Below, piece by piece: positions 51,325-60,252 of a stretch of 64,000 nucleotides of DNA (within the stretch, counting starts at the first letter, position 1; each line of letters starts with the position of its first letter). The notes under the pieces were generated by a model. That model was not told where the DNA came from and did not search any database. It worked only from the letters and a program-made list of their open reading frames with translations. Both the position numbers and the translations under genes were made by a program. Source of the DNA: Microbaculum marinum (GTDB taxonomy: Bacteria; Pseudomonadota; Alphaproteobacteria; Rhizobiales; Tepidamorphaceae); NCBI RefSeq assembly GCF_042646165.1, contig NZ_JBHRTC010000004.1. One strand, 5' to 3'.

Positions 51325-52329
51325 ATGAATCCCGGTCCGAAGAACCTTCTCACCGATGTTCCCGGCCTGTCGGTCGGCCATGCCGACGACGACGCGCTGA
51401 TGTCGGGGACCACGGTCATCCTCTGCGACCAGGCGACCGTGGCCTCCGTCGACGTCCGGGGCGGTGGGCCGGGCACGCGCGACACCGAGTTGCTGGCCCC
51501 GGAGATGACGGTGCCCGGCGTCGATGCGATCGTGATTTCCGGCGGCTCCGCCTATGGCCTTGATGCAGCGTCCGGCGTCCAGGCCTGGCTGCGCGACAAG
51601 GGGCGGGGCTTTCCGGTCGGCCCCGTCACCGTGCCGATCGTACCGCAGGCGATCCTGTTCGACCTGATCAACGGCGGCAACAAGGACTGGGGCAAGTTTC
51701 CGCCCTATCGCGATTTCGGCTGGGCGGCCTGCGACGCGGCCGGGCAGGACTTCGCCATCGGATCGGTCGGCGCGGGGCTCGGCTGCACGACGGCCAGCCT
51801 GCGCGGCGGCCTCGGCTCGGCCTCGATGGTCACGGAGGACGGCTTCACGGTCGGGGCCATCGTCGCGGTCAACTGCGTCGGCCGGGTCGCGATGGGCGAC
51901 GGACCGCACTTCTGGGCGGGCGCCTGGGAGGTCGGCGACGAATATGGCGGCTACGGACTGCCGCCGCGCGCAAGCGACGAGGCCCTCATCCCCTATTCCA
52001 AGCTCGACGCCCTGTCGGCGACCACCCCTGCCCTTGTCGCCACCGACGCGGTGCTGACCAAGGCGGAGGCCAAGCGCCTTGCCGTCATGGCCCAGGACGG
52101 CATGCCGCGCGCCATCCACCCGGTCCACACGCCGCTCGACGGCGACACCGTCTTTTCTCTGGCGACCGGCAAGCGCGAGATGACCGATCCGGTCGTCGAC
52201 ATGATGCGGATCGGTGCCGCCGCCGCCCGCTGCCTCGCCCGCGCCATTTCCCGCGCCGTCTACGAGGCCGGGCAGGACGGTCGTGGCCCGCAGAAGTGGC
52301 CGGCCTATCGCGATCGCTTTCCGCGCTAA
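51325..52329 (+). CDS. P1-family (DmpA-like) peptidase
   Basis: 334 aa, family S58/P1. NLLTDVPGLSVGHADD at the N-terminus, VISGGSAYGLDAASGVQAWL, and SVGAGLGCTTASLRGGLGSASMV around residues 150-172, where a Gly-Ser bond is the usual autocleavage site giving an N-terminal Ser nucleophile. Relatives are aminopeptidases or beta-peptidyl hydrolases. Weak linkage to the preceding GNAT gene (66-bp gap). Confidence 0.9.
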   Translation: MNPGPKNLLTDVPGLSVGHADDDALMSGTTVILCDQATVASVDVRGGGPGTRDTELLAPEMTVPGVDAIVISGGSAYGLDAASGVQAWLRDKGRGFPVGPVTVPIVPQAILFDLINGGNKDWGKFPPYRDFGWAACDAAGQDFAIGSVGAGLGCTTASLRGGLGSASMVTEDGFTVGAIVAVNCVGRVAMGDGPHFWAGAWEVGDEYGGYGLPPRASDEALIPYSKLDALSATTPALVATDAVLTKAEAKRLAVMAQDGMPRAIHPVHTPLDGDTVFSLATGKREMTDPVVDMMRIGAAAARCLARAISRAVYEAGQDGRGPQKWPAYRDRFPR

Positions 52330-52356
52330 GCCTTGGGGGATTACGGACAAGCCTGT

Positions 52357-52554
52357 GCCCCCTCACCCGGCGCGATGCGCCGACCTCTCCCCCCCCCGGG
52401 GAGAGGTGGATGCAAGCTGCACCCGCAATGCAGGAGAGAATCGGCCGGTTCTCCAGCAACCGCCGGAAATCGTGAAGCGCAACAACAGCGGCAAGCTCCG
52501 CCGCCACCTCTCCCCGGCGGGGAGAGGTCGGGCCGAAGGCCCGGGTGAGGGGGC
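52357..52554. repeat. Bipartite inverted-repeat element, copy A
   Basis: Terminal inverted repeats of about 50 bp: gccccctcacccgg at 52357 matches the reverse complement of ccgggtgagggggc ending at 52554. Each arm contains the hairpin ACCTCTCCCC-N-GGGGAGAGGT. About 90 bp of unrelated-looking core separates the arms. No gene. A second copy is at 54365-54558. Confidence 0.85.
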
Positions 52555-52587
52555 TCGGGCCCGTCCGCAATCCGCGGGACGAACCGG

Positions 52588-53505
52588 CTATACGGACCGG
52601 TTTCCGCGGTCGGCCGTAGCGTCCCGCGTGGCACCACCGGAGCCCAGGGTCAGCATCCGCCGCCAGCGGCCCGGCGAAATCCCGTAGGCGCGCTTGAACT
52701 GCCGCGTCATGTGGCTCTGGTCGGCAAAACCGGCGTCCGCCGCAACCTCGGCCAGGGCGGTTCCCGCCCGGATCGCAACGCGCGCCTGCTCCAGCCGGCG
52801 CATCGTCAGATAGCGGTAGGGGCTGGTGCCGAAGCGGAAACGGAACTGCCGGGCCAGCGTGTACCGGTCGATGTCGGCGACCGCCTCCAGCTCCGAGGAC
52901 TGCACGCCGCGCCGGAAGCTCTCGTCCAGGACCGCTCTGGCCCTGTCGGTCGCCACCACGCAGGCCGCGGACGGCGGCCTCGACTGCGACGCAGAGCGAT
53001 CCAGGCTGAGCAGCACCTCGGCGATCGACATCACCACCAGGTCGATCTCCAGCGATTCCAGTGGGCGGTGGAAATCCGCGAAGGCGCGCCGCACCGCGTC
53101 GACGACACGAGCCTCGCTGGAGACGGCCGAGCGGACGAACGGCAATGCGACGGCGCGGTCGCCGAGCGCGTCGCGAACGGCACCCGGTGCGACGTAGAGC
53201 ATCCGGTAGACGAACCCCTGTTCGACCCCTGCCCGGCCGTTGTGCACCTCGTCGGGATGCACCACCATCGCGTTGCCCGCGACGCTGTCGGCGCGCGCCC
53301 CCCGGTAGTCGAAGCACTGCACGCCGGAGACGGTATAGCCGACCGCGTAGGTGTCGTGCCGGTGCGGATCGTAGGCGTGGCCGGAGAAATAGGCCTCGAT
53401 GCGTTCCAGCCCGTCGGCTCCCGGCGCCGCGCGGATCCAGTCGGTGCCGGAGACACCGGATGCTCCGCACGATCGTTCAATACGGCCGACGGCAACCTGC
53501 GGCAT
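52588..53505 (-). CDS. AraC-family transcriptional regulator
   Basis: 305 aa. An N-terminal cupin-like sensor (FSGHAYDPHRHDTYAVGYTV...VHPDEVHNGRAG) and a C-terminal AraC DNA-binding pair of helix-turn-helices (LARQFRFRFGTSPYRYLTMRRLEQARVAIRAG; AAAGFADQSHMTRQFKRAYGISPGRWR). ATG at 53505 with GAGGGG upstream. Divergent from the DUF2000 gene with only 9 bp between start codons, so probably controls it. Confidence 0.94.
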   Translation of the reverse strand: MPQVAVGRIERSCGASGVSGTDWIRAAPGADGLERIEAYFSGHAYDPHRHDTYAVGYTVSGVQCFDYRGARADSVAGNAMVVHPDEVHNGRAGVEQGFVYRMLYVAPGAVRDALGDRAVALPFVRSAVSSEARVVDAVRRAFADFHRPLESLEIDLVVMSIAEVLLSLDRSASQSRPPSAACVVATDRARAVLDESFRRGVQSSELEAVADIDRYTLARQFRFRFGTSPYRYLTMRRLEQARVAIRAGTALAEVAADAGFADQSHMTRQFKRAYGISPGRWRRMLTLGSGGATRDATADRGNRSV

Positions 53506-53514
53506 GGTCCCCTC

Positions 53515-53925
53515 ATGCGCTTCCAAACAAAGATCGCGGTCGTTCTACGCGACGACCTTCCCGTCTGGCAAAAGCTGAACGTCGCCTGCTTCCTGTCCGG
53601 CGGCATCGTCGGCGCCAATCCCGAAACGATCGGCGAGCCCTACAGGGACGCAAGCGGCGTCGCCTATGGCCCGATGATCCGACAGCCTGCGATGGTGTAC
53701 GCCGCGGGCGCTGCGGACCTGCAGAAGGTCCTGCAGCGGGCGCTGAGCCGCGGCATCGCGCCCACGGTCTTCACGCTCGACCTGTTCGCCACGATGAACG
53801 ACGCCGACAACCGCGCCGCCGTGGCAGCCGTGGCCACGCAGGATCTCGATCTCGCCGGTCTCGGCCTCTACGCGGAGAGCAAGATCGTCGACAAGGTGAT
53901 CAAGGGCCTGAAGCTGCACGGATGA
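53515..53925 (+). CDS. DUF2000 domain protein
   Basis: 136 aa. KIAVVLRDDLPVWQKLNVACFLSGGIVG and GEPYRDASGVAYGPMIRQPAMVYAAG are the DUF2000 core, a small alpha/beta fold of unknown function related to peptidyl-tRNA-hydrolase-like proteins. Divergently paired with the AraC regulator 9 bp away. Confidence 0.9.
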   Translation: MRFQTKIAVVLRDDLPVWQKLNVACFLSGGIVGANPETIGEPYRDASGVAYGPMIRQPAMVYAAGAADLQKVLQRALSRGIAPTVFTLDLFATMNDADNRAAVAAVATQDLDLAGLGLYAESKIVDKVIKGLKLHG

Positions 53926-54044
53926 GCGGCCCTGCGCCGTCGGCCTGTGGTCACCCTCCATCCCCGTTGCCCGACCGCATGGTTGACAGCCCGCCGACCA
54001 GAACATAACAAGAACAAAAATCAGACGGCGGACGGCAAAGGGCG

Positions 54045-54338
54045 ATGGCGATGTTCGTGGTGCTCCTCAGATTTTCTGATGGCAAGCCGAAGGCTCCCGA
54101 CTTCATGCAGGGCCACAATGACTGGATCAAACGCGGCTTCGACGACGGCGTGTTCCTGGTCGTCGGCAGCCTGCAGCCCAACGCCGGCGGGGCCATCGTC
54201 GCCAGCAACACCACGCGTTCCGAACTGGAATCCCGGGTGAGCGGCGACCCATTCGTCATGGAAGACGTGGTGACGGCGGAGATCCTGGAAATCACGCCGG
54301 CCAAGGCCGTCCCCCGCATGAGCTTCCTGCTCGGGTGA
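54045..54338 (+). CDS. YciI-family-like protein
   Basis: 97 aa, ferredoxin-like fold: FVVLLRFSDGKPKAPDFMQGHNDWIKRGFDDGVFLVVGSL and GDPFVMEDVVTAEILEI give the YciI pattern (with the His and Asp of the family). AAAGGGCG precedes the ATG at 54045; a second ATG is two codons later. Role unknown. Confidence 0.88.
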   Translation: MAMFVVLLRFSDGKPKAPDFMQGHNDWIKRGFDDGVFLVVGSLQPNAGGAIVASNTTRSELESRVSGDPFVMEDVVTAEILEITPAKAVPRMSFLLG

Positions 54339-54364
54339 ACGCGCCTTGCCTCGCCAATGGTGAT

Positions 54365-54558
54365 GCCCCCTCGCCCGGCGCTGCGCGCCGACCTCTCCCC
54401 GCCGGGGAGAGGTGGGAACACGCTGTACCGTCCATATGCGACAGGTCCGCAGGAGTGCCGTCGGTAGCCGGAAACCGCCGAAGCTGAAGATCGGTATCGC
54501 TCCAATCGCCACCTCTCCCCGGCGGGGAGAGGTCGGGCCAAAGGCCCGGGTGAGGGGC
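54365..54558. repeat. Bipartite inverted-repeat element, copy B
   Basis: Same arms and hairpins as copy A at 52357-52554 (gccccctcgcccgg... and ...ccgggtgaggggc), overall length 194 vs 198 bp. The cores are different except for a ccggaaaccgccgaagc-like patch. It ends 18 bp before the end of the ior gene and is downstream of the YciI gene. Confidence 0.85.
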
Positions 54559-54575
54559 GGAGGCGCCGGTCCGCC

Positions 54576-57500
54576 CTACTCCGCAGCCTCCAGGACCGGA
54601 GACGGCGTCTCGCGGCCGGCAGGCGCCGTCCACTGGCGCATCAGGCCGGCGTGGCGCAGCCGGGCCTTCTCGATGTTGGCCGCCTTCACCGGGCCGTAGC
54701 CGCGGATCATGTCGGGCACCCGGGCGATCTCGACGGCCAGGCCGAGCCGCTTCCTCGTGAGCCCGGCCGTCAGCGCCTCCAGCGTCGCCTCGTACTCGGC
54801 GATCAGCGCCCGTTCCTCGCGGCGCTCGGCGGTGTAGCCGAACGGATCGGCCCAGGTGCCGCGCAGGCCCTTCAGCCTGGCAAGGCCGCTGAACAGCTTG
54901 AACACCCACGGGCCGAAGGTGCGCTTGGCCGGCCGGCCGGTACGCGGATCTGTGCGCGACAGCAGCGGCGGGGCAAGCTGGACGGAAACCTTGCCGCCGT
55001 CCTCGAACTGGCGCCTGAGCGCCGCCTCGAATTCGGGCCCGGAATAGAGCCGGGCGACCTCGTACTCGTCCTTGTAGGCCATCAGCCGGTAGAGCGATTC
55101 CGCGGCCGTGCGCGTCAGCTTGTGCGCGGTGTCGCCCCCGGTCCCGTCCAAAACCTCTTCCTCGACGGCGCGCACTTTCGCGATCCGGTCGAGGAACCGT
55201 TGGGCGTAAGACGCGTCCTGATAGGCGGTGAGTTCGCCGGCAAGGAACGCGATCCTCTCGTCGAGCGACATGTCGGCGGCCTTGCGGGGCTGTTCCAGAA
55301 GCCCGTCGAACAGATCCTTGCGCTCGGCAAGCAGCCGGCCCGCGGCGACGGCGCGAATGTTCGCGTCGGCGGCGGCGCCGTTCAGGCGGATCGCCTTTTC
55401 GATCGCGCCCAGCCGCACCGGGATCAGGCCCTTCTGCCAGGCGAAGCCGACGAGCATCATGTTGGCGAAGATCGCATCGCCCAGCACCGTCTCGGCGAGC
55501 CGGGCGAAGTTCGCCTTGTCGGCGCCTGCGACCGCCTCGCGGATCGTCCGCGACAGGCGGTAGGGATTGTAGCTCTGGGTCTGGTGCAGGACGAACTCCG
55601 CGGTCGGCGCGATGTCGGCATTGAGGATGGCACGGGTGCGGTCCGGCGCGCTCAGCGACAGCGCCTCGGCGCCCGCGGCCACGATCATGTCGGTGCCGAG
55701 CAGCAGGTCCAGTTCGCCAACCGGCACCCGCGGCCCCTCGATGGCGACGTCGCGGGCTGCGAGCCGCACATGGGAGGTCACCGGCCCGTTCTTCTGGGCC
55801 AGGCCCGTCATGTCGAGCGTCGAGGCGTTCATGTTGTCCAGGTGGGCGGCGGTCGCCAGCACGGCGGCGGTCGTGGTGACGCCCATGCCGCCGATGCCGG
55901 TCAGCAGCACGTTCACCGGCCGGTCGCCGATGGCGATCGCGGGCTCGGTCAGCTCGGCGGCAAGCGCGGCGATATCGAAAGTCGCGCCGGCGGCCTTGCG
56001 CGGCTCGGCGCCCTCGACCTGCACGAAGCTCGGGCAGAAGCCCTTCAGGCAGGAATAGTCCTTGTTGCAGCTCGACTGGTTGATGCGCCGCTTCTCGCCG
56101 AACTCGGTCTCCAGCGGCTCCACGGATATGCAGTTCGACTGCACGGAGCAGTCGCCGCAGCCCTCGCACACGCGCGGATTGATGAACAGCCGCAGGTCCG
56201 GGTTCTCGTATGCGCCCTTCTTGCGGCGGCGGCGCTTCTCGGCGGCGCAGGTCTGGTCGAAGACGATCGCCGAGACGCCGGCGAATGCGGCGAGCTCGTC
56301 CTGGGTCTCGTTCAGTTCGTCGCGGTGCTTCAGCGGCACGCCGGCCGGCAGGTCGGACGGCGAATAGAGCTGCGGCCGCTCCGACAGCAGCACGATGCGC
56401 TCGACGCCCTCGGCCTTGAGCTGGGCGAGAAGCTGCGGCACGTCGAGCGGCCCGTCATGGGTCTGGCCGCCGGTCATCGCGACGGCATCGTTGTAGAGGA
56501 TCTTGTAGGTGATCGGCGCCTTCGCGGCGACCGCGGCGCGGATCGCAAGGATGCCGGAATGGAAGTAGGTGCCGTCGCCGAGGTTCACGAACATGTGGCG
56601 GTCGCCGGAGAAGGGGAACTGGCCGAGCCAGTGCGCCCCCTCGCCCCCCATCGCGATCAGGCCTTCGGTGGTGCGGCCGCTCACCTCGGTCATCGCGTGG
56701 CAGCCGATGCCGGGCATCGAACGCGAGCCCTCCGGCGTCACGGTCGAGGTACTGTGCGGGCAGCCCGAGCAGAAATACGGGGTGCGCTGCGCGTCGGTGC
56801 CGTGCGCGCCGCCCCAGCTCTGCCGGGTCTCCAGGCGCCTGGCGCCCTCCTCCATCTGCGGGCGCTGCGCGTCCTTCGGAAGGAACTCGAGAAGCGCCGG
56901 CGCGATCTCGGCGGGGCCGCATTCACGCACCTCCGGCAGCAGTTCGCGCCCGCTCGGCTGCAATTTGCCCCAGATCTCCGGCCGCTCACCGGCCGACCAG
57001 TGGAACATCAACTCCTTGAGCTGCGGCTCGATCACGGCGCGCTTGTGCTCGACGACCAGCAGCCGGTCGAGCCCGCGCGCGAACGCCGAGATCGCCTCGG
57101 GCTCCAGCGGCCACGGCATCGCGACCTTGTAGACGGCCAGGCCGATGTCCCGGGCCACCGCCTCGGTGATCCCCATCAGTTCCAGCGTCTGGCGCAGGTC
57201 GCGGTAGGCCTTGCCCGTGGTGACGATGCCGAACCGGGGCCGCTCGGCGCCGAACACCTTGCGGTCGAGCCGGTTGGCCCGCGCGTAGGCCTTGGCTGCC
57301 GGCAGCCGCAGCGTCCGGGTCAGCACCTCGGTCTGGTGCCGGGTGGCGAGCGTCAGCGCGGTGTTGAGTTCGGCGGCCTTGCGCGGATCCTCGTGGTCGA
57401 GCGGCCGCCTGATCGTCAACCGGTTCGGGTCGACGTTGACGATACCGGAGGAATCCATGGTGTCGGCGAGCGCGATCAGCGCTACCCACAGCCCCGAGTA

Positions 57501-58079
57501 GCGCGACATGGCAATGCCGTGCAGGCCATAGTCGAGCACGTCCTGCAGGTCGGACGGGTTCAGGATCGGGATTTCGGAGTGGATGAAGGCCTGCTCGGAC
57601 TGGACAGGCAGCGACGAGGACTTGGCGAGATGGTCGTCGCCGGCAATGGCCAGCACGCCGCCGGCTGCCGCGGTGCCGCTCGCGTTGGCATGGCGCAGCA
57701 CGTCACCGGCCCGGTCGACGCCCGGGGCCTTGCCGTACCAGATTCCGAACACGCCGTCATAGTCGGTCCTGCCGGCGATCCCGACTTTCTGCGTGCCCCA
57801 GACGGCGGTTGCGGCAAGTTCCTCGTTCAAACCCGGATGGAAGACGAGGTCGTGACTGTCGAGGAACCGCTGCGCGCGCTCGAGCTGCTGGTCGTAGCCG
57901 GCCAGCGGCGAGCCGCGGTATCCGGAGATGTAGCCGCCCGTCTTCAGGCCGGCGATCCGGTCGCGCCGGATCTGGTCGAGCGGCAGCCGCACCAGCGCCT
58001 GGATCCCGGTCATGTAGACCGGTCCGCGCTCCCGCACGTACTTGTCGTCGAGCGTTGCTTCGCGGACTATCGCGTTCAT
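54576..58079 (-). CDS. Indolepyruvate ferredoxin oxidoreductase family protein
   Basis: 1167 aa, fused alpha-beta-type. Regions in order: pyrimidine-binding N-terminus (GGYISGYRGSPLAGYDQ); Cys motif CSGCPHSTS (~435); TPP/metal site NLGDGTYFHSG (~501); Fe-S region RVCEGCGDCSVQSNC and SCNKDYSCLKGFCPSF (~638-690); and a gamma domain from TGIGGMGVTTTAAVL (~726). It oxidatively decarboxylates aryl-pyruvates (from aromatic amino acid transamination) to acyl-CoA with ferredoxin as acceptor. An Lrp-type regulator is divergent upstream. Confidence 0.95.
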   Translation of the reverse strand: MNAIVREATLDDKYVRERGPVYMTGIQALVRLPLDQIRRDRIAGLKTGGYISGYRGSPLAGYDQQLERAQRFLDSHDLVFHPGLNEELAATAVWGTQKVGIAGRTDYDGVFGIWYGKAPGVDRAGDVLRHANASGTAAAGGVLAIAGDDHLAKSSSLPVQSEQAFIHSEIPILNPSDLQDVLDYGLHGIAMSRYSGLWVALIALADTMDSSGIVNVDPNRLTIRRPLDHEDPRKAAELNTALTLATRHQTEVLTRTLRLPAAKAYARANRLDRKVFGAERPRFGIVTTGKAYRDLRQTLELMGITEAVARDIGLAVYKVAMPWPLEPEAISAFARGLDRLLVVEHKRAVIEPQLKELMFHWSAGERPEIWGKLQPSGRELLPEVRECGPAEIAPALLEFLPKDAQRPQMEEGARRLETRQSWGGAHGTDAQRTPYFCSGCPHSTSTVTPEGSRSMPGIGCHAMTEVSGRTTEGLIAMGGEGAHWLGQFPFSGDRHMFVNLGDGTYFHSGILAIRAAVAAKAPITYKILYNDAVAMTGGQTHDGPLDVPQLLAQLKAEGVERIVLLSERPQLYSPSDLPAGVPLKHRDELNETQDELAAFAGVSAIVFDQTCAAEKRRRRKKGAYENPDLRLFINPRVCEGCGDCSVQSNCISVEPLETEFGEKRRINQSSCNKDYSCLKGFCPSFVQVEGAEPRKAAGATFDIAALAAELTEPAIAIGDRPVNVLLTGIGGMGVTTTAAVLATAAHLDNMNASTLDMTGLAQKNGPVTSHVRLAARDVAIEGPRVPVGELDLLLGTDMIVAAGAEALSLSAPDRTRAILNADIAPTAEFVLHQTQSYNPYRLSRTIREAVAGADKANFARLAETVLGDAIFANMMLVGFAWQKGLIPVRLGAIEKAIRLNGAAADANIRAVAAGRLLAERKDLFDGLLEQPRKAADMSLDERIAFLAGELTAYQDASYAQRFLDRIAKVRAVEEEVLDGTGGDTAHKLTRTAAESLYRLMAYKDEYEVARLYSGPEFEAALRRQFEDGGKVSVQLAPPLLSRTDPRTGRPAKRTFGPWVFKLFSGLARLKGLRGTWADPFGYTAERREERALIAEYEATLEALTAGLTRKRLGLAVEIARVPDMIRGYGPVKAANIEKARLRHAGLMRQWTAPAGRETPSPVLEAAE

Positions 58080-58191
58080 CCGAACCTCTTGGTCTTTCGC
58101 CTCTCGCCGGCGCCGTCCTCCTGCAGGAACAAACGCCGATGCCGGTCGCCCGGTTCGACTCCGGGCCCACGAACAAGACCAATATATTGCG

Positions 58192-58204
58192 GTTCCGGCG
58201 GAAC
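58192..58204. promoter_or_regulatory. Dyad GTTCC-GGC-GGAAC between ior and lrp-like genes
   Basis: Perfect 5-bp arms around a GGC centre, 113 bp upstream of the ior start and 55 bp upstream of the Lrp-like start. A palindromic AATATATT (58181-58188) is adjacent. Suits binding by an Lrp/AsnC dimer. Confidence 0.45.
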
Positions 58205-58258
58205 ATCTGTGCTATCCTTGTCCCGGAGATCGCCACTGATGCAAGGATGTTCCGCAGC

Positions 58259-58744
58259 ATGACTGTTCGGGAAAAAATATCGCTCGATGCCGGCGACATC
58301 AGGATTCTTCGCGAACTGCAGCGCGATTCCTCCCGCCCGGTCGCCGAGATCGCCAAGGCGGTGAACATGTCGCAGACGCCGTGCTGGCGACGCATCAAGC
58401 GGCTGAAGGAGGCCGGCGTCATCAAGGCGACCGTCGCCCTGCTCGACCGCGAGGCGCTGGGCCTCGATTTCGTCTCCTACGCCTTCGTCAAGCTGTCGCT
58501 GCCCAGCCGCGCCAACATGGAAACCTTCGACCGGATGATCCAGGGCTGGCCGGAGGTCGTGTTCTGCGAGAGGGTGACCGGCGCGGTCGACTACATGATC
58601 AAGGTGGTCGTGGAGGACATGCGCGCCTACGACGAATTCCTGCGCTTCCGGCTGCTGGATTCCGAACTCGTCTCCGACGTGCAGAGCCGCATCGTCGTGT
58701 CGACGGCAAAGGACTCCACGGAATTGCCGTTGCGCGAGGATTGA
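58259..58744 (+). CDS. Lrp/AsnC-family transcriptional regulator
   Basis: 161 aa. HTH in LQRDSSRPVAEIAKAVNMSQTPCWRRIKRLKEAGVI (residues ~20-55), followed by the RAM sensor domain. Lrp-type regulators bind amino acids and commonly control adjacent iorA-type genes. Start at ATG 58259, or at an ATG 12 bp earlier preceded by CAAGG. Divergent from the ior gene. Confidence 0.94.
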   Translation: MTVREKISLDAGDIRILRELQRDSSRPVAEIAKAVNMSQTPCWRRIKRLKEAGVIKATVALLDREALGLDFVSYAFVKLSLPSRANMETFDRMIQGWPEVVFCERVTGAVDYMIKVVVEDMRAYDEFLRFRLLDSELVSDVQSRIVVSTAKDSTELPLRED

Positions 58745-59035
58745 AGGCGCCGCCTCAATACCCGTCCCCACGGACCGGCAGCCGGTACCGCAGCCGCCGT
58801 TCTGTACCCCGCATCACGTCCGGGCGCAGGCCTGTCATATGACGTCGTCACTCCAACAAGCCGCAGCTTACGTCACGGCCCCCGAGCCGGGACCGAGGCC
58901 CCCCACGGCACAGCGTGCGTGCGTCACACCCTCACCTCGCCTCAACTTCCGCTCATCCTCGTGACGACGGGGATCAGCTCCCCCCCCCCGGCGCAGCCGC
59001 CTTGCGGCACGTCAGCGCCTCTCCTGACCTCAGCC
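58745..59035. other. Intergenic region after the Lrp gene
   Basis: About 290 bp with no supported gene; frames on both strands lack ribosome sites and domains. Nothing further noted. Confidence 0.5.
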
Positions 59036-59120
59036 GTCATGCCCGGCCTTGTGCCGGGCATCCACGGACAGCCACCGCCGCGGAGAAGACGTGGATGGCC
59101 GGCACGAGGCCCGCTATGAC
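59036..59120. repeat. Alphaproteobacterial-type inverted-repeat element (31-bp arms)
   Basis: Left arm 59036-59066 (gtcatgcccggccttgtgcc...) and right arm 59090-59120 are 31-bp inverted repeats with only a few mismatches, separated by 23 bp. One strand would translate as the often-seen VIAGLVPAIHV string, a known sign of a dispersed intergenic repeat in this class. Not a gene. Confidence 0.8.
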
Positions 59121-59394
59121 GAGCGGGGACGCAGTCGAGGTTGGCGCGGACTGTCGATTTCCGTAGGCCTGCCAGCCCCTTACCGGAAACCCGCCGCCAA
59201 TTTTATTCACACTCTTCAGAACGCGCGTATGCTCATCGCATCTCTCCCATGCGGGGGCGTGTCCGGTACCGACACGGACCACGCGGGAGGGAGCGGCGCC
59301 TCCAGCAGGCCGTGCATGTCGGCACGCCGGCTCGGGGAGGCTCCCGGATCGCCCGTCCGTACTAAGGCGGGCCGCCCAAGCGGGCCTTGAGGCG

Positions 59395-59700
59395 GGATTC
59401 CGTCCGGCCGTCCAGGGGAGTTCCGCGGGGACCGTGGCGCAGGAGGCAGAGCCTCCTGGCAGCGCACCCCGAGGGCTCTAGAGGGCGCGAGCCGTTCGCC
59501 CCCGCCGGAGCGCGATCCGGACTTGGCCTAAACCGCCGCGGCGGGCGCTCGGACGAGCGCCACCACTAAACACCTAGCAAGGCACTCCTTCGAGCGCCCG
59601 CGCCCCCAGGCATTCGCCTGGACCATCAGAGGGGGACAGACGCCCCCGGAGCGGCTCCCGCTCCACGGCTCTTTGACACGCGGCAATCGCCGCATCGCAG
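59395..59700. other. Non-coding stretch with a chain of strong hairpins
   Basis: Perfect stems occur in series: CAGGAGGC-N3-GCCTCCTG (59441-59459), a CCGCCGCGGCGG palindrome (59534-59545), GCGCTCG-N2-CGAGCGC (59546-59561), CCAGGC-N4-GCCTGG (59607-59622), and GAGCGG-N3-CCGCTC (59650-59664). A boxA-like GGCTCTTTGACA lies at 59668-59679 but no rRNA follows. No ORF looks real. Could be a structured RNA or a dispersed repeat. Confidence 0.6.
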
Positions 59701-59822
59701 ACGAAGCAACCCGCGCCGGTCCCGGCGGCGGGGCGATGACCCGCGGCCACGAGGCCCGCCCTGAATCATCGCGCAAGGCGGGCATCGAGCCCGCCTTGCC
59801 CCCTCCCCCCCCCCCCCCCCCC

Positions 59823-59838
59823 NNNNNNNNNNNNNNNN
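59823..59838. other. Assembly gap (16 N)
   Basis: Run of N after a long C homopolymer, inside the repeat-rich intergenic region; the true sequence may be longer. Confidence 0.95.
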
Positions 59839-59851
59839 CCCCCCACCCCGA

Positions 59852-60115
59852 CCCTCCCCCATCGAGGGGGAGGGAGACGTGTGCCGTGAGGCGTGGCGAC
59901 ATGATCCCCATCCGGTCGTGCTGCAGATGCCGAGTTCAGAGCTGAATTCGCGGCATCACCCCCGATTCCCCCTCCCGTCGATGGGGGAGGAAAGCGTGCG
60001 CCGGGAGGCGTGGCGGCGCGGTCATGATCCGGACGTGCGGCAGGTGCGGAGTTCAGAGCTGAATTCGCAGCCTCGCCCCCGGTTCCCCTCCCCCTTGATG
60101 GGGGAGGGTCGGGGT
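59852..60115. repeat. Palindrome/unit mosaic with two ~117-bp units
   Basis: Three copies of a CCCTCCCCC-like palindrome (59852-59874, 59971-59990, 60085-60107) separated by two similar ~95-bp spacers containing gtggcg and TTCAG-AG-CTGAATTCG. The outer ends, ccccgaccctccccc and gggggagggtcgggg, are inverted repeats. Same architecture as 100-609. The region is interrupted by N runs nearby. Confidence 0.8.
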
Positions 60116-60160
60116 GGGGGTGCGCGGGCCGCCGGCTCGATGCCGGCGGGCTGCGGCGGC

Positions 60161-60186
60161 NNNNNNNNNNNNNNNNNNNNNNNNNN
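60161..60186. other. Assembly gap (26 N)
   Basis: Run of N directly after the repeat mosaic; just before it, cggctcgatgccggc also occurs near 624-638. Confidence 0.95.
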
Positions 60187-60252
60187 GAACCGCGGATTCA
60201 TAGGCCAATCATGCAGCCGACAGGCGGAAACTGCGACGATCCCGCAGCCCCC

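Noticed and set aside
54651..58262. Very long plus-strand open frame (about 1200 codons) opposite the indolepyruvate oxidoreductase gene
   Set aside because: The minus strand encodes a clear conserved enzyme; the plus frame is an artefact of GC-rich codon usage and has no recognisable domain.
59668..59679. rRNA operon leader (boxA-like motif)
   Set aside because: No 16S, 23S or 5S sequence follows within the window; the motif alone is too short.
59395..59700. RNase P RNA or tmRNA
   Set aside because: The expected conserved cores, such as the RNase P P4 sequences or a tmRNA tag and tRNA-like end, were not found on either strand.
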